NCBI GenBank assembly: GCA_910587555.1
Contig: CAJULV010000084.1
Span: 1 to 13,104 of the forward strand
DNA: 13,104 bases
Reading direction: 5' to 3'
DNA from: an uncultured Acetatifactor sp.
Lineage (GTDB): Bacteria; Bacillota; Clostridia; Lachnospirales; Lachnospiraceae
Part shown: in pieces, positions 6,280 to 13,104 of the stretch
How the letters are laid out: every line of letters starts with the position of its first letter
Numbering within the stretch: position 1 is the first letter of the stretch
Notes under the pieces: model-generated
The model's input: the letters and a program-made list of their open reading frames with translations, nothing else
Database searches by the model: none
What the model was told of the DNA's origin: nothing
Program-made: the position numbers and the translations under genes

Positions 6280-7038
6280 ATGGGAAATATTTTATTGAAA
6301 ACCGAGTCTTTAAGCAAGTCTTTTTCCAGCGGGGGAGTGCTGCAGCATGTCCTGAAAAATATCGATTTACAGCTCTATGAGGGGGATTTTACGGTCATCA
6401 TGGGAGCCAGCGGTGCGGGAAAATCCACGCTTCTCTACGCATTGTCCGGGATGGATACGCCTTCTCTGGGCACGATTCTATTTGACGGCCAGGTGATATC
6501 CGATTACAGCTCCGATGCGCTGGCGGTTTTCCGGCGGAAATCCTGCGGCTTTGTGTTCCAGCAGATTTATCTCATAGACGGGATGAGCGTCATGGACAAT
6601 GTGCTGGCGGCGGGGCTGCTGGTGAACAGAGATAAGAAAGCGCTTATCGCAAGGGCTAAAGAGCTGTTTCGGGCAGTGGACATACCGGAGGAAGCATGGA
6701 GGAAATTTCCCGCACAGCTCTCGGGAGGAGAAGCCCAGCGGGTGGGGATTGTCCGCGCTTTGATCAATTCGCCCCGCATCTTGTTCGCGGATGAGCCTAC
6801 AGGCGCCCTGAATTCCAAAACGGGGCTGGATGTGCTGGATACGCTTACCCGCTTCAACAGCCAGGGGCAGAGTGTGGTCATGGTGACGCATGACATGCGC
6901 TCCGCGCGGCGGGGAAACCGGATTCTGTACCTGAAGGACGGAGCCGTGCTGGGTGAGTGTGATTTGGGGAAATATGTACACGGTGACAGGAGCAGGCATG
7001 AAAAGCTGTCCGCGTTCCTGGAGGAGATGGGATGGTAG
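6280..7038 (+). CDS. ABC transporter ATP-binding protein (MacB/Bce-type export family)
   Basis: A 252-residue nucleotide-binding subunit. The motifs are complete: Walker A GASGAGKST (42-50), a Q loop in FVFQQIYL, signature LSGGE (147-151), Walker B ILFADEP with Asp171/Glu172, and H-loop His204. Sequence style (LSKSFSSGG, DEPTGALNSKTG) fits the LolD/MacB/Bce group that pairs with FtsX-type permeases and exports or removes peptides and lipids at the membrane. ATG 6280 has only a weak, distant ribosome site (AGAAAGG at 6260-6266) directly after a stem-loop, so its translation may be limited or regulated. The permease gene follows after 71 bp, so the two form one operon, expected to be activated by the upstream two-component system. 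Confidence 0.95.
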   Translation: MGNILLKTESLSKSFSSGGVLQHVLKNIDLQLYEGDFTVIMGASGAGKSTLLYALSGMDTPSLGTILFDGQVISDYSSDALAVFRRKSCGFVFQQIYLIDGMSVMDNVLAAGLLVNRDKKALIARAKELFRAVDIPEEAWRKFPAQLSGGEAQRVGIVRALINSPRILFADEPTGALNSKTGLDVLDTLTRFNSQGQSVVMVTHDMRSARRGNRILYLKDGAVLGECDLGKYVHGDRSRHEKLSAFLEEMGW

Positions 7039-7109
7039 CACGGGCCGCGTTTCCAAAGGCGTTGAAGGACCGAATGAATGCGCATTGAAGCGTACAGGGG
7101 GTATTATTT

Positions 7110-9464
7110 ATGAGAAAATGTTTTCTGATAGCCGCGTCTAACCTGAGGCGGGCAAAGGGGCAGACAGTGGCCATCGTGGCGCTGATGCTGTTCGCCTCCG
7201 CCATGCTGAATCTGTGGCTGATGCTGTCCATGGACTATAAACGGAATTTTGACAGGTATCACGATAAGCTGAATGCGGAACATGTGACGCTGATGCTGGG
7301 CAGCCGGAGCAGCGATGTGCTTGCGTTTGCCAGGGACACGCTGGAGCAGGACGGGCGTGTGGTACAGTACTGCATGGAAGACGTGCTGTGTACGGTGGGC
7401 AGCTTTGCTTATAACGGGGGTGAGATGAACACGGAATTTGTGATTCTGGAGAAGGAGTCCGCCCTGGAACGCCAGGTGGGGAAGGTGGAGATTGTGGAAG
7501 AGGGAGACTGCACAAGCGGCGTCTATCTGCCCATGCTTTACGGGATGAACGGTAATATAGCCGTGGGCGAGACAATAGATCTTACGATCGGCGGCAATAC
7601 GGTGTCTTACACGGTCTGCGGTTTTCTGAACAGCGTGATGGCGGGTTCCCATAACTGTTCATTGTGTGCCTTTTTGCTGACCGAAGACTGCTATGCGGAA
7701 CTGGAGGAGAAAGGGTATGCCCCCGCTTCCACGCTGGTGTCGGTGCGGATTGGGGATAAGTCGGAGAGCGAGGATTTTGAGGCGGCGCTTAAAAATGCGG
7801 TGTCCGCGGGTTTTCCGGAGGTGCGGACGAGGAGTAATTCATATGCGTTGGTGTCCTCCAGCAGGTATATATCCCAGATGATCTGCTCAGGCATTGTCAG
7901 CGCAATGGCTTTCTTCGTGACAGTGATTGCCCTGGTGGTGATTGCGTCGAATGTGATGAATTATATTCAGGAAAATATGAGGAATCTGGGGGCATTGAAG
8001 GCAATCGGGTACAGAAGCAGGGAGATCGTGGCTTCGCTGCTGATGCAGTTTCTGGGGGTGGTACTCTTGACGGCGTTGGGGGGGATCGGGCTGTCCTACT
8101 GCCTGTTTCCGGCGGTGAATGTCATGATGGTTGCCCAGACGGGGATTCCGTACGAAATACATTTCCTGTCGTTGCCCTTCTGCGTCAGCCTGGGCATTGT
8201 GGGCGGCGCCGTGGCGCTGGCGGTATGGCTGTCCGCCCGCAGAATCCGGAAAATCGACCCGGTTATTGCGCTGCGCCAGGGAGTTCTGACACATAATTTC
8301 AAACAGAATCATGTTCCGCTGGAGAGAACCAGGTTGCCGCTCCAGCCGGCATTGGCGCTGAAGACCACCTTTTCCAGGGCAAAGCAGAATGTCACTACCT
8401 GTATCACCATGCTGGTACTCTCCCTGGTAGTCGTGTTCGCAGGCCTGATGGTGGAAAATGTCATTGTGGACATGGAACCGTTCATTCATCTGATTGTGGG
8501 AGAGACGGCGGATTCCTGCGTCAATGTGAACGTGTCCGCCGAGGATGCATTCCTGGCGCTGATGGAGGAAGAGAAGGCCGTAGAGAAGGTGTATCTGTAC
8601 CATTCCGTGGAGGTAGCCCACGGGGACAGGGAGGGGAATATATTGATGTGTATGCTGTCGGACGATTTTTCGACAGTCAATAATCAGGATGTGTGCTTTG
8701 AGGGGCGCTTTCCGCGCTATGACAATGAGGTGGCCATCGCGGGAAAGTATGCCGGGGAAAAGAAGCTTGAAATCGGGGATGAGATCACGCTGGCCGCGGA
8801 GGGCCAGGAGGGCAGGTATGTCATCTGCGGCTTTACGCAGATATCCAATAATCTGGGAAAGGATTGCCTGATGACGCGGAGCGGCTTTGAGCGTATGGGT
8901 AAGCTTGGGGATGTGAGCTATTATCTGAATATGGCGGAAGGGGAGGATATTGATGCCTTCCATGAGAGAGTGCGCTCCGGATTGGGAAAAGACGTAAATG
9001 CAGTAATTGATGTATATTCAACCGTACATGGCGCGGCTTCGGTTTATGTTTCCCTGATGGAAATTATTGTGGCGGCGGTGCTTGCGGTGGGCGGCGCAGT
9101 GGTGGTCTTCGTGCTGTATCTGCTGGTGCGGACGCTGCTGAACAGCAAAAAGCGGGATTACGGAATCCTGAAGGCACTTGGATTTACCACAGGGCAGCTG
9201 GTCCTGCAGACGGCAGCCAGCTTTCTGCCGGCGGTGGTTTTGTCCGCGGCGGCGGGGCTTACGGTGTGCGCCGCCATCATTAATCCCTTGACGGCGCTGT
9301 TCCTGAGAGGGATTGGAATCGTGAAATGTACCTTTACGGTTCCCCTGGGATGGATTGCGGCTGCGGGGGCGGGGATGATTCTGTTCACCTTTGGCGCGTC
9401 CTGCCTGCTGTCCCTGAGAATCCGGAGGATTGCACCCGTGACATTGCTGCGTGGAGAAGTGTGA
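7110..9464 (+). CDS. FtsX-type ABC transporter permease, two-domain
   Basis: A 784-residue permease with about eight membrane segments arranged 1+3+1+3: near residues 17-41, 256-284, 306-332, 351-378, 431-452, 645-677, 697-724 and 746-771. Two large extracytoplasmic domains (about 42-255 and 453-640) follow segments 1 and 5. The duplicated FtsX signature is visible as NLGALKAIGYRSREIV (from residue 291) and DYGILKALGFTTGQLV, and each half ends in a similar cytoplasmic tail (RKIDPVIALRQG, RRIAPVTLLRGE). This duplicated plan is found in lipoprotein or peptide exporters and differs from BceB, which has ten segments and one large loop. ATG 7110 follows AGGGGG (7096-7101) at 8 nt. It works with the ATPase upstream; the cargo is unknown, with antimicrobial peptides or envelope lipids as reasonable guesses. 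Confidence 0.94.
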   Translation: MRKCFLIAASNLRRAKGQTVAIVALMLFASAMLNLWLMLSMDYKRNFDRYHDKLNAEHVTLMLGSRSSDVLAFARDTLEQDGRVVQYCMEDVLCTVGSFAYNGGEMNTEFVILEKESALERQVGKVEIVEEGDCTSGVYLPMLYGMNGNIAVGETIDLTIGGNTVSYTVCGFLNSVMAGSHNCSLCAFLLTEDCYAELEEKGYAPASTLVSVRIGDKSESEDFEAALKNAVSAGFPEVRTRSNSYALVSSSRYISQMICSGIVSAMAFFVTVIALVVIASNVMNYIQENMRNLGALKAIGYRSREIVASLLMQFLGVVLLTALGGIGLSYCLFPAVNVMMVAQTGIPYEIHFLSLPFCVSLGIVGGAVALAVWLSARRIRKIDPVIALRQGVLTHNFKQNHVPLERTRLPLQPALALKTTFSRAKQNVTTCITMLVLSLVVVFAGLMVENVIVDMEPFIHLIVGETADSCVNVNVSAEDAFLALMEEEKAVEKVYLYHSVEVAHGDREGNILMCMLSDDFSTVNNQDVCFEGRFPRYDNEVAIAGKYAGEKKLEIGDEITLAAEGQEGRYVICGFTQISNNLGKDCLMTRSGFERMGKLGDVSYYLNMAEGEDIDAFHERVRSGLGKDVNAVIDVYSTVHGAASVYVSLMEIIVAAVLAVGGAVVVFVLYLLVRTLLNSKKRDYGILKALGFTTGQLVLQTAASFLPAVVLSAAAGLTVCAAIINPLTALFLRGIGIVKCTFTVPLGWIAAAGAGMILFTFGASCLLSLRIRRIAPVTLLRGEV

Positions 9465-9542
9465 ACGGAATGAAGATGGCAGGGCATTCGGATGCATGGG
9501 GCTGTAAACGGCGTGAACGAAAAAGAAGAACCTCTGGAAAGA

Positions 9543-9583
9543 CCTCTGGAAGCAGCGGCTGGCTTTCAGGGGTTTATTTTTTT
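9543..9583 (+). terminator. Intrinsic terminator after the ABC operon
   Basis: An 11-bp stem, 9543-9553 with 9562-9572 (two G-T wobbles), encloses an 8-nt loop and is followed by TTTATTTTTTT (9573-9583). It lies 79 bp after the permease stop and before the next promoter, so it closes the operon. Confidence 0.88.
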
Positions 9584-9621
9584 GCAACGATAAAAATTTA
9601 TTGAAAAACGATAATGATATA

Positions 9622-9650
9622 TTGACAATCGCTATAAATGGTGCTACCAT
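9622..9650 (+). promoter_or_regulatory. Sigma-A promoter TTGACA-17-TACCAT for the DUF2975 module
   Basis: TTGACA (9622-9627) is a perfect -35; TACCAT (9645-9650) keeps the key first, second and last bases of a -10; spacing is 17 bp. The predicted start near 9657 leaves a leader of about 37 nt before the ATG at 9694. It sits directly behind the ABC terminator. Confidence 0.75.
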
Positions 9651-9693
9651 CTACTCAAAAGGAAGTGTAAAATACAGATTGCGGAGGTGGCCT

Positions 9694-10185
9694 ATGAAGG
9701 AAAAAGAACAAAAAGGGTATGGGGCAAAGCTGAAAAAGAAAAAGGAAATTCTCACCAGATGCACAAAATACCTGCTGGATTTCATGTTCTATGCGGGGAT
9801 AGCGGTGACGGTGACGCTGCCCTGGAGCATCAGGAAGATTGGTGAATTGATGCCGCGCCTGGTGGAGCATTACGAGGAGACGGTAACGATTTACTTTGCG
9901 CTGGGGATTGCGGCGCTGGTATTGGTGAGGGAACTGCGCAAAATCTTCAAAACCGTGCTGGAGGAGGACTGTTTTGTCAGGGAAAATGTAATCAGCCTGC
10001 AGAAGATGGGGAACTGGAGTTTTTTCATAGTGCTGATGTCGGTGGTGCGGAGCATTGTATACATGACGGTAGCCATGTATGTGGTGATATTGGTGTTTGT
10101 GATTGCGGGGCTTTTCAGCAAGGTTCTTGCCTATGTGTTCGAGGAGGCCGTGTGCTGTAAGCAGGAGAATGATCTGACAATCTGA
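9694..10185 (+). CDS. DUF2975-family small membrane protein
   Basis: A 163-residue protein with a basic N-terminus (KEKEQKGYGAKLKKKKE) and four membrane segments at about 26-46, 65-82, 103-125 and 127-147. The C-terminal pattern ending in ENDLTI and the ALVLVRELRKIF/VLEEDCFVRENV middle are typical of DUF2975 proteins (the group of Bacillus YoaS), which are commonly encoded beside a small Xre regulator, as here. Their biochemical role is not known. ATG 9694 follows GGAGG (9683-9687) at 6 nt; an in-frame TTG at 9601 lies before the promoter and is rejected. The stop codon abuts the tandem array at 10186, which separates this gene from its usual HTH partner by 437 bp. Confidence 0.85.
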   Translation: MKEKEQKGYGAKLKKKKEILTRCTKYLLDFMFYAGIAVTVTLPWSIRKIGELMPRLVEHYEETVTIYFALGIAALVLVRELRKIFKTVLEEDCFVRENVISLQKMGNWSFFIVLMSVVRSIVYMTVAMYVVILVFVIAGLFSKVLAYVFEEAVCCKQENDLTI

Positions 10186-10517
10186 GCGGGCAGGCCGGAG
10201 CGGAGAGACCCAGCACACATGTACAATGGAACAGGCGCACTTATGGCGGGCAGGCCGGGAGCGGAGAGGCATTGCAAACATGTACAATGGAGCAGGAGCG
10301 CTTATTGCAGGCGTGCCGGGGGCGGAGAGGCCCAGCATACATGTACAATGGAGCAGGCGCGCTTATGGCGGGCAGGCTGGAGCGGAGAGACCCAGCATAC
10401 ATGTACAATGGAGCAGACGCACTTATGGCGGGCAGACCGGGAGCGGAGAGGTACAGCACACATGTACAATGGAGCAGGCGCGCTTATGGCGGGCAGGCTG
10501 GAGCGGAGAAGCATTGC
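10186..10517 (+). repeat. Tandem array of about 61 bp, five copies plus a partial
   Basis: The core catgtacaatgga starts at 10218, 10279, 10340, 10400 and 10461, so the period is 61, 61, 60 and 61 bp. Each unit also has a gcgggcaggc block followed by gagcggaga; a sixth partial copy ends near 10517. The array begins immediately after the DUF2975 stop codon and ends about 105 nt before the HTH start. Because 61 is not a multiple of three, any peptide would shift frame every unit, so the open frames across it are not taken as coding. The remainder, 10518-10622, shows no feature except the HTH ribosome site. Confidence 0.92.
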
Positions 10518-10622
10518 GGTACCTGGTGAGACATCTGTGCCGGCGGGTTCCTTGCAGGTAAGTGCCTGTTTAGGGAAAAGGGTTTGCCGTGCCGGACCGA
10601 AGGCAGAGACGGGGGTGAATAT

Positions 10623-10835
10623 ATGGGAATTGTGGTAAATCTGGACGTGATGATGGCAAAGCGGAAAATGAACCTGACAGAGCTTGCGGGCGAAGTGGAC
10701 ATTACGCTGGCCAATCTGTCCATTTTAAAGAATAATAAGGCGAAGGCAGTGCGGTTTTCCACATTGGAGGCAATCTGTAAGGCGTTGGGCTGCCAGCCGG
10801 GAGACATTCTGGAGTATGTGCCGGATGAAGTGTGA
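10623..10835 (+). CDS. Small Xre/Cro-family HTH regulator, YozG-like
   Basis: A 70-residue single-domain DNA-binding protein. It starts MGIVVNLDVMMAKRKMNLTE, has a helix-turn-helix at about 18-37 (LTELAGEVDITLANLSILKN) and ends with the highly conserved FSTLEAICKALGCQPGDILE block. These match the YozG group, short Cro-like regulators that are found with DUF2975 proteins. ATG 10623 follows GGGGGTG (10611-10617) at 5 nt; the frame is open further upstream only because the array region has few stops. It probably controls its own operon from the promoter at 9622. Partnering with the DUF2975 membrane protein as a signal-responsive pair is inference from gene neighbourhood. Confidence 0.93.
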   Translation: MGIVVNLDVMMAKRKMNLTELAGEVDITLANLSILKNNKAKAVRFSTLEAICKALGCQPGDILEYVPDEV

Positions 10836-10948
10836 AAAGCAAGTGTTGGTGCCGCTCTCCTGTGACTGGCGCCGGAGGCGGTATGGCCGGAAGGATGCGG
10901 CGAAACTGCAGATGGCCGGGAGAGGGCAGGAAAGGAGTGACAGAGATT

Positions 10949-12799
10949 ATGGATAAGAGAGAGAACAGTGTATGGGAAACCCCGCCTGTACGGGGAGCGG
11001 ATTCGCCCACGGAAACCCCGTCTGTACGGGGAGCGGATTCATCTACGGAAACCCCGTCTGCACAGGGGGCGGACCCGGCGGCTGCCCGGTCAGTTCAGGG
11101 GGCAGCAGGAGCCTGGGATGTACAGGCGAACGGTCCGGCATCCGGAATCCGCAATCAGGCGGGAGGGATGCCGGGACCGGCTGTGATGCCGGAGACGGAG
11201 GAGACGAAGCGGCTGAAGGCTCATTTTTTCCCTATTGCCCCCTGGGCTTTTGCCTATGCCGTATTCTATGCCTTCTGTATGTACAGGAACGGATCGGGCG
11301 TCACATTCCCTTTTTTCGTGGCAGGCAGCCTCTTGTTTTTCTGCTCCTGTTTTTTAAAACTGGGGATTACCTTAAAAAAAGGAAGCTGCTTTTACATGAT
11401 TGCCATGATTTTGCTGGGGATTTCCACCTTCTGCACGGACGACGGGGTCCTCATCTTTTTTAATAAGCTGGGTGTCTTTTTGCTGCTGCTGAGTTTGCTG
11501 CTGAAGCAGGTTTACGATACTTCAAAATGGAGGCTGGGCAAGTATCTGGGCAGCATCTGCCTCCTGGTTTTCGCAGGCATCGGGGAACTGGGAAGGCCTT
11601 TTTCCGATGGGAGTGCCTATTATAAAGGAAGAGAACGGAAGCTGGACAGGAGGGTCTGGTATTTTGGCGCAGGGCTGGCTATCGGGATTCCGCTGCTGCT
11701 GGTCGTGCTTTTTCTTCTGGCCAGCGCCGATGCGGTGTTTCGGCAGATGGCGGATGAGCTTTTTCGGAATATTCATCTGGGCGGCATTGTGAATATTGTT
11801 TTTCGGATTACGATCTTGTTTTTCGCGGCATATGCGCTGACGGCATATCTGTGCAAAAGAAAGATACGGGAGGAGGTGCCGGATACCCGCAGGGGGGAGC
11901 CGGTTCTGGCGATTACGGTTACCGGGCTGCTGACTTTGCTGTACCTGCTCTTTTCGGGCGTTCAGATCGCGGGACTGTTTCTGGGACAGCTGCGCCTGCC
12001 CCAGGGGTACACCTATGCCATGTACGCAAGGGAGGGATTTTTCCAGCTTCTGGCGGTGAGCCTGCTGAATCTGGTGATCGTGCTGTTGTGTATGGGCTTT
12101 TTCCGTGAGAGTAAAATCCTGAAAGCTATACTGACAATAATGTCACTTTGTACTTTCGTGATGATCGCATCCAGTGCCGTGCGGATGATTATCTATATCC
12201 GCTATTATTATCTGACTTATCTCAGGATTCTGGTGTTATGGGCGCTGGCCTTGCTGACACTGCTGTTTGCGGGGGTAGTGGTACAGATTTTCAGGGAGGA
12301 TTTCCCGCTGTTCCGCTATCATGTGGCAGTGGTGGCGGTGCTGTATCTGGCATTGTCTTTCGCGCATCCGGATTATATCATCGCAAGGGTAAACCTGGCG
12401 AATGCGTCGGTCAGTGAAGACAGTGAACAGAAGAAAGTGACACAAGCGTCAGATATGGAAAGCAGAAGTGACATTTGGGGCGGAGGCGCGCAGGGCGGAG
12501 GTTTCTTTCTGGCGGCGGAGCCTTACCAGGATTATTACTATTTAAGGAGCTTGAGTGCGGATGCCGCTCCGGTGCTTGTGCCTTATTTGGAGAAGCTTGG
12601 CTATCGGATGGAGGCCTTTGCGGCGGAGGACGCGGTGGAATACGCCGTGGAACATGAACTCTGGGAGGAAGGAGGGCATTCGGGGCAGATTGGCTTCGGC
12701 TACTACTGGATGAGGCGGCTGCAGCGGAATACGGAGAATTTTGGGCTGCGGACCTACAATGTGTCCAGGCATGAGGCGCTGCTTTTCTTTCTGTTTTAG
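10949..12799 (+). CDS. DUF4153/DUF4173-type polytopic membrane protein
   Basis: A 616-residue protein. Residues 1-90 are hydrophilic and disordered-looking, with three 12-residue repeats of form ETPxVRGADSxT (10-45). Then about twelve membrane segments run to near residue 475, and a soluble tail of about 130 residues follows. The internal motifs YYKGRERKLDRRVWYFGAG, TYAMYAREGFFQLLAV and FAHPDYIIARVN resemble DUF4153/DUF4173 proteins, whose function is not known. I cannot decide between the two related families. ATG 10949 follows AAGGAG (10932-10937) at 11 nt; a GTG at 10832 overlapping the HTH stop would add 39 residues of arginine- and glycine-rich, family-unlike sequence, so it is less likely. 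It lies 113 bp behind the HTH gene and is probably part of that operon. No terminator with a T run is seen after it. Confidence 0.82.
   Translation: MDKRENSVWETPPVRGADSPTETPSVRGADSSTETPSAQGADPAAARSVQGAAGAWDVQANGPASGIRNQAGGMPGPAVMPETEETKRLKAHFFPIAPWAFAYAVFYAFCMYRNGSGVTFPFFVAGSLLFFCSCFLKLGITLKKGSCFYMIAMILLGISTFCTDDGVLIFFNKLGVFLLLLSLLLKQVYDTSKWRLGKYLGSICLLVFAGIGELGRPFSDGSAYYKGRERKLDRRVWYFGAGLAIGIPLLLVVLFLLASADAVFRQMADELFRNIHLGGIVNIVFRITILFFAAYALTAYLCKRKIREEVPDTRRGEPVLAITVTGLLTLLYLLFSGVQIAGLFLGQLRLPQGYTYAMYAREGFFQLLAVSLLNLVIVLLCMGFFRESKILKAILTIMSLCTFVMIASSAVRMIIYIRYYYLTYLRILVLWALALLTLLFAGVVVQIFREDFPLFRYHVAVVAVLYLALSFAHPDYIIARVNLANASVSEDSEQKKVTQASDMESRSDIWGGGAQGGGFFLAAEPYQDYYYLRSLSADAAPVLVPYLEKLGYRMEAFAAEDAVEYAVEHELWEEGGHSGQIGFGYYWMRRLQRNTENFGLRTYNVSRHEALLFFLF
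10976..11083 (+). repeat. 36-bp tandem repeat, three copies, in frame in the DUF4173-type gene
   Basis: Copies start at 10976, 11012 and 11048 with exact 36-bp spacing. The first two contain the small dyad CCCCG-6 nt-CGGGG; the third is degenerate. The period is a whole number of codons, so copy-number change would only lengthen the hydrophilic N-terminal tail by 12 residues per unit. Confidence 0.9.
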
Positions 12800-12946
12800 A
12801 ACGTGTTTGAAAATTGCTTCCTGGAAGCTGTGCGTCACAGTATGCGGGAGATGGGAGGTGCAGCGGGCTGGAGCTAAAGTGAGGCGGACAGGTGCCGTCA
12901 GGTAAAATAAAGCTGAAAATAATTTCCGGAATTTTCGGTTCCTGTA
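12800..12946. other. Gene-free stretch after the DUF4173-type gene
   Basis: No reading frame with a ribosome site is present. A short 13-bp palindrome, GCTTCCTGGAAGC (12816-12828), lies 17 bp after the stop, with too small a loop to act as a terminator. I see no further signal before the promoter at 12947. The sequence becomes AT-rich from about 12900. Confidence 0.5.
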
Positions 12947-12976
12947 TTGACGTCCTTGTATTGAATGGGGTACAAT
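12947..12976 (+). promoter_or_regulatory. Putative promoter TTGACG-18-TACAAT
   Basis: TTGACG (12947-12952) and TACAAT (12971-12976) are 18 bp apart with five of six matches each. The predicted start near 12983 leaves about 60 nt before the terminal stem-loop at 13045. The gene it serves would lie beyond the right edge, or the product is a short RNA ending at the stem-loop. Confidence 0.6.
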
Positions 12977-13044
12977 ACATAATTACAGCACTTGACGTTA
13001 ACGGAAAAATCGAAGCTTCAAGCCGGATTTGGCGCAAGGGAGTA

Positions 13045-13104
13045 GTGTGAAAAATCGTTCTAAGGCAGCAAAAGACACTGCCTAAGAACGATTAAGTTTC
13101 ACAC
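13045..13104 (+). promoter_or_regulatory. Long stem-loop at the right edge (attenuator, terminator or operator)
   Basis: GTGTGAAA (13045-13052) pairs with TTTCACAC (13097-13104), AATCGTTCT (13053-13061) with AGAACGATT (13085-13093 less one base of offset), and AGGCAG (13063-13068) with CTGCCT (13078-13083). One A/A mismatch and a 3-nt bulge interrupt the helix and a loop of 9 nt closes it. The sequence after it is outside the window, so a T run cannot be checked. It follows a promoter by about 70 nt. Confidence 0.6.

Noticed and set aside
271..10517. CRISPR arrays
   Set aside because: Units are tandem with the whole period conserved; there are no unique spacers between short repeats and no cas genes.
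10219..10638. Open frames across the second array in several + and - frames
   Set aside because: The 60/61-bp period shifts frame every unit, so the peptide alternates between unrelated repeats; no ribosome site is present and all frames are open alike.
1116..10948. Longer in-frame starts at 1116, 2909, 4037, 9601 and 10832
   Set aside because: Each adds residues without family character or lies before a promoter, and each later ATG has a better-placed ribosome site.
12992..13045. Possible 17-codon leader peptide from TTG 12992 to TAG
   Set aside because: No ribosome site and no run of a regulatory amino acid.
13045..13104. Terminal inverted repeats of an insertion sequence
   Set aside because: The arms are only 9 nt apart and form a single hairpin; no transposase is in the window.

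Overview
The window looks like a chromosomal segment of a moderately GC-rich Firmicute, most likely a Lachnospiraceae-type gut Clostridia. The basis is strong AGGAGG-type Shine-Dalgarno sites, the gene families present, and a small HTH regulator that closely resembles Bacillus YozG. This is judged from the sequence alone; no search was run. All genes read on the + strand. No rRNA, tRNA, CRISPR array or transposase was seen.

Layout. (1) 1-127: an AT-rich edge with the last 22 codons of an unidentified gene, then a sigma-A-like promoter whose spacer and start region are two 16-bp quasi-palindromes forming a perfect inverted repeat (operator or terminator). (2) 128-554: a gene-free, purine-rich stretch with a roughly 57-bp tandem array. 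(3) 555-2474: a MarR regulator followed by a MATE efflux pump. (4) 2475-2947: an imperfect inverted-repeat element and a sigma-factor gene that stops after region 2. (5) 2948-6123: a likely operon of an SGNH hydrolase, an OmpR-type response regulator and a sensor kinase (the last two overlap by 4 bp). (6) 6124-9583: a control region with helically phased TTAAG repeats, a weak -35 promoter and a leader hairpin, then an ABC ATPase, a large two-domain FtsX-type permease and a good intrinsic terminator. (7) 9622-12799: a promoter, a DUF2975 membrane protein, a 61-bp tandem array, a YozG-like Xre regulator and a DUF4153/DUF4173-type membrane protein with a 12-residue repeat near its N-terminus. (8) 12800-13104: no gene, but a promoter and a long terminal stem-loop whose arm resembles the dyad at the window start.

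How it may work together. The kinase and regulator probably sense a cell-envelope or antimicrobial signal and switch on the adjacent ABC exporter through the phased repeats. The SGNH hydrolase ahead of them may modify an acylated envelope or exported substrate. MarR-MATE is a second, separate drug-response unit. The DUF2975/HTH/DUF4173 genes form a third membrane and regulation module. The most unusual trait is three unrelated tandem arrays (57, 61 and 36 bp) in 13 kb: two immediately upstream of small transcription regulators and one inside a coding region.
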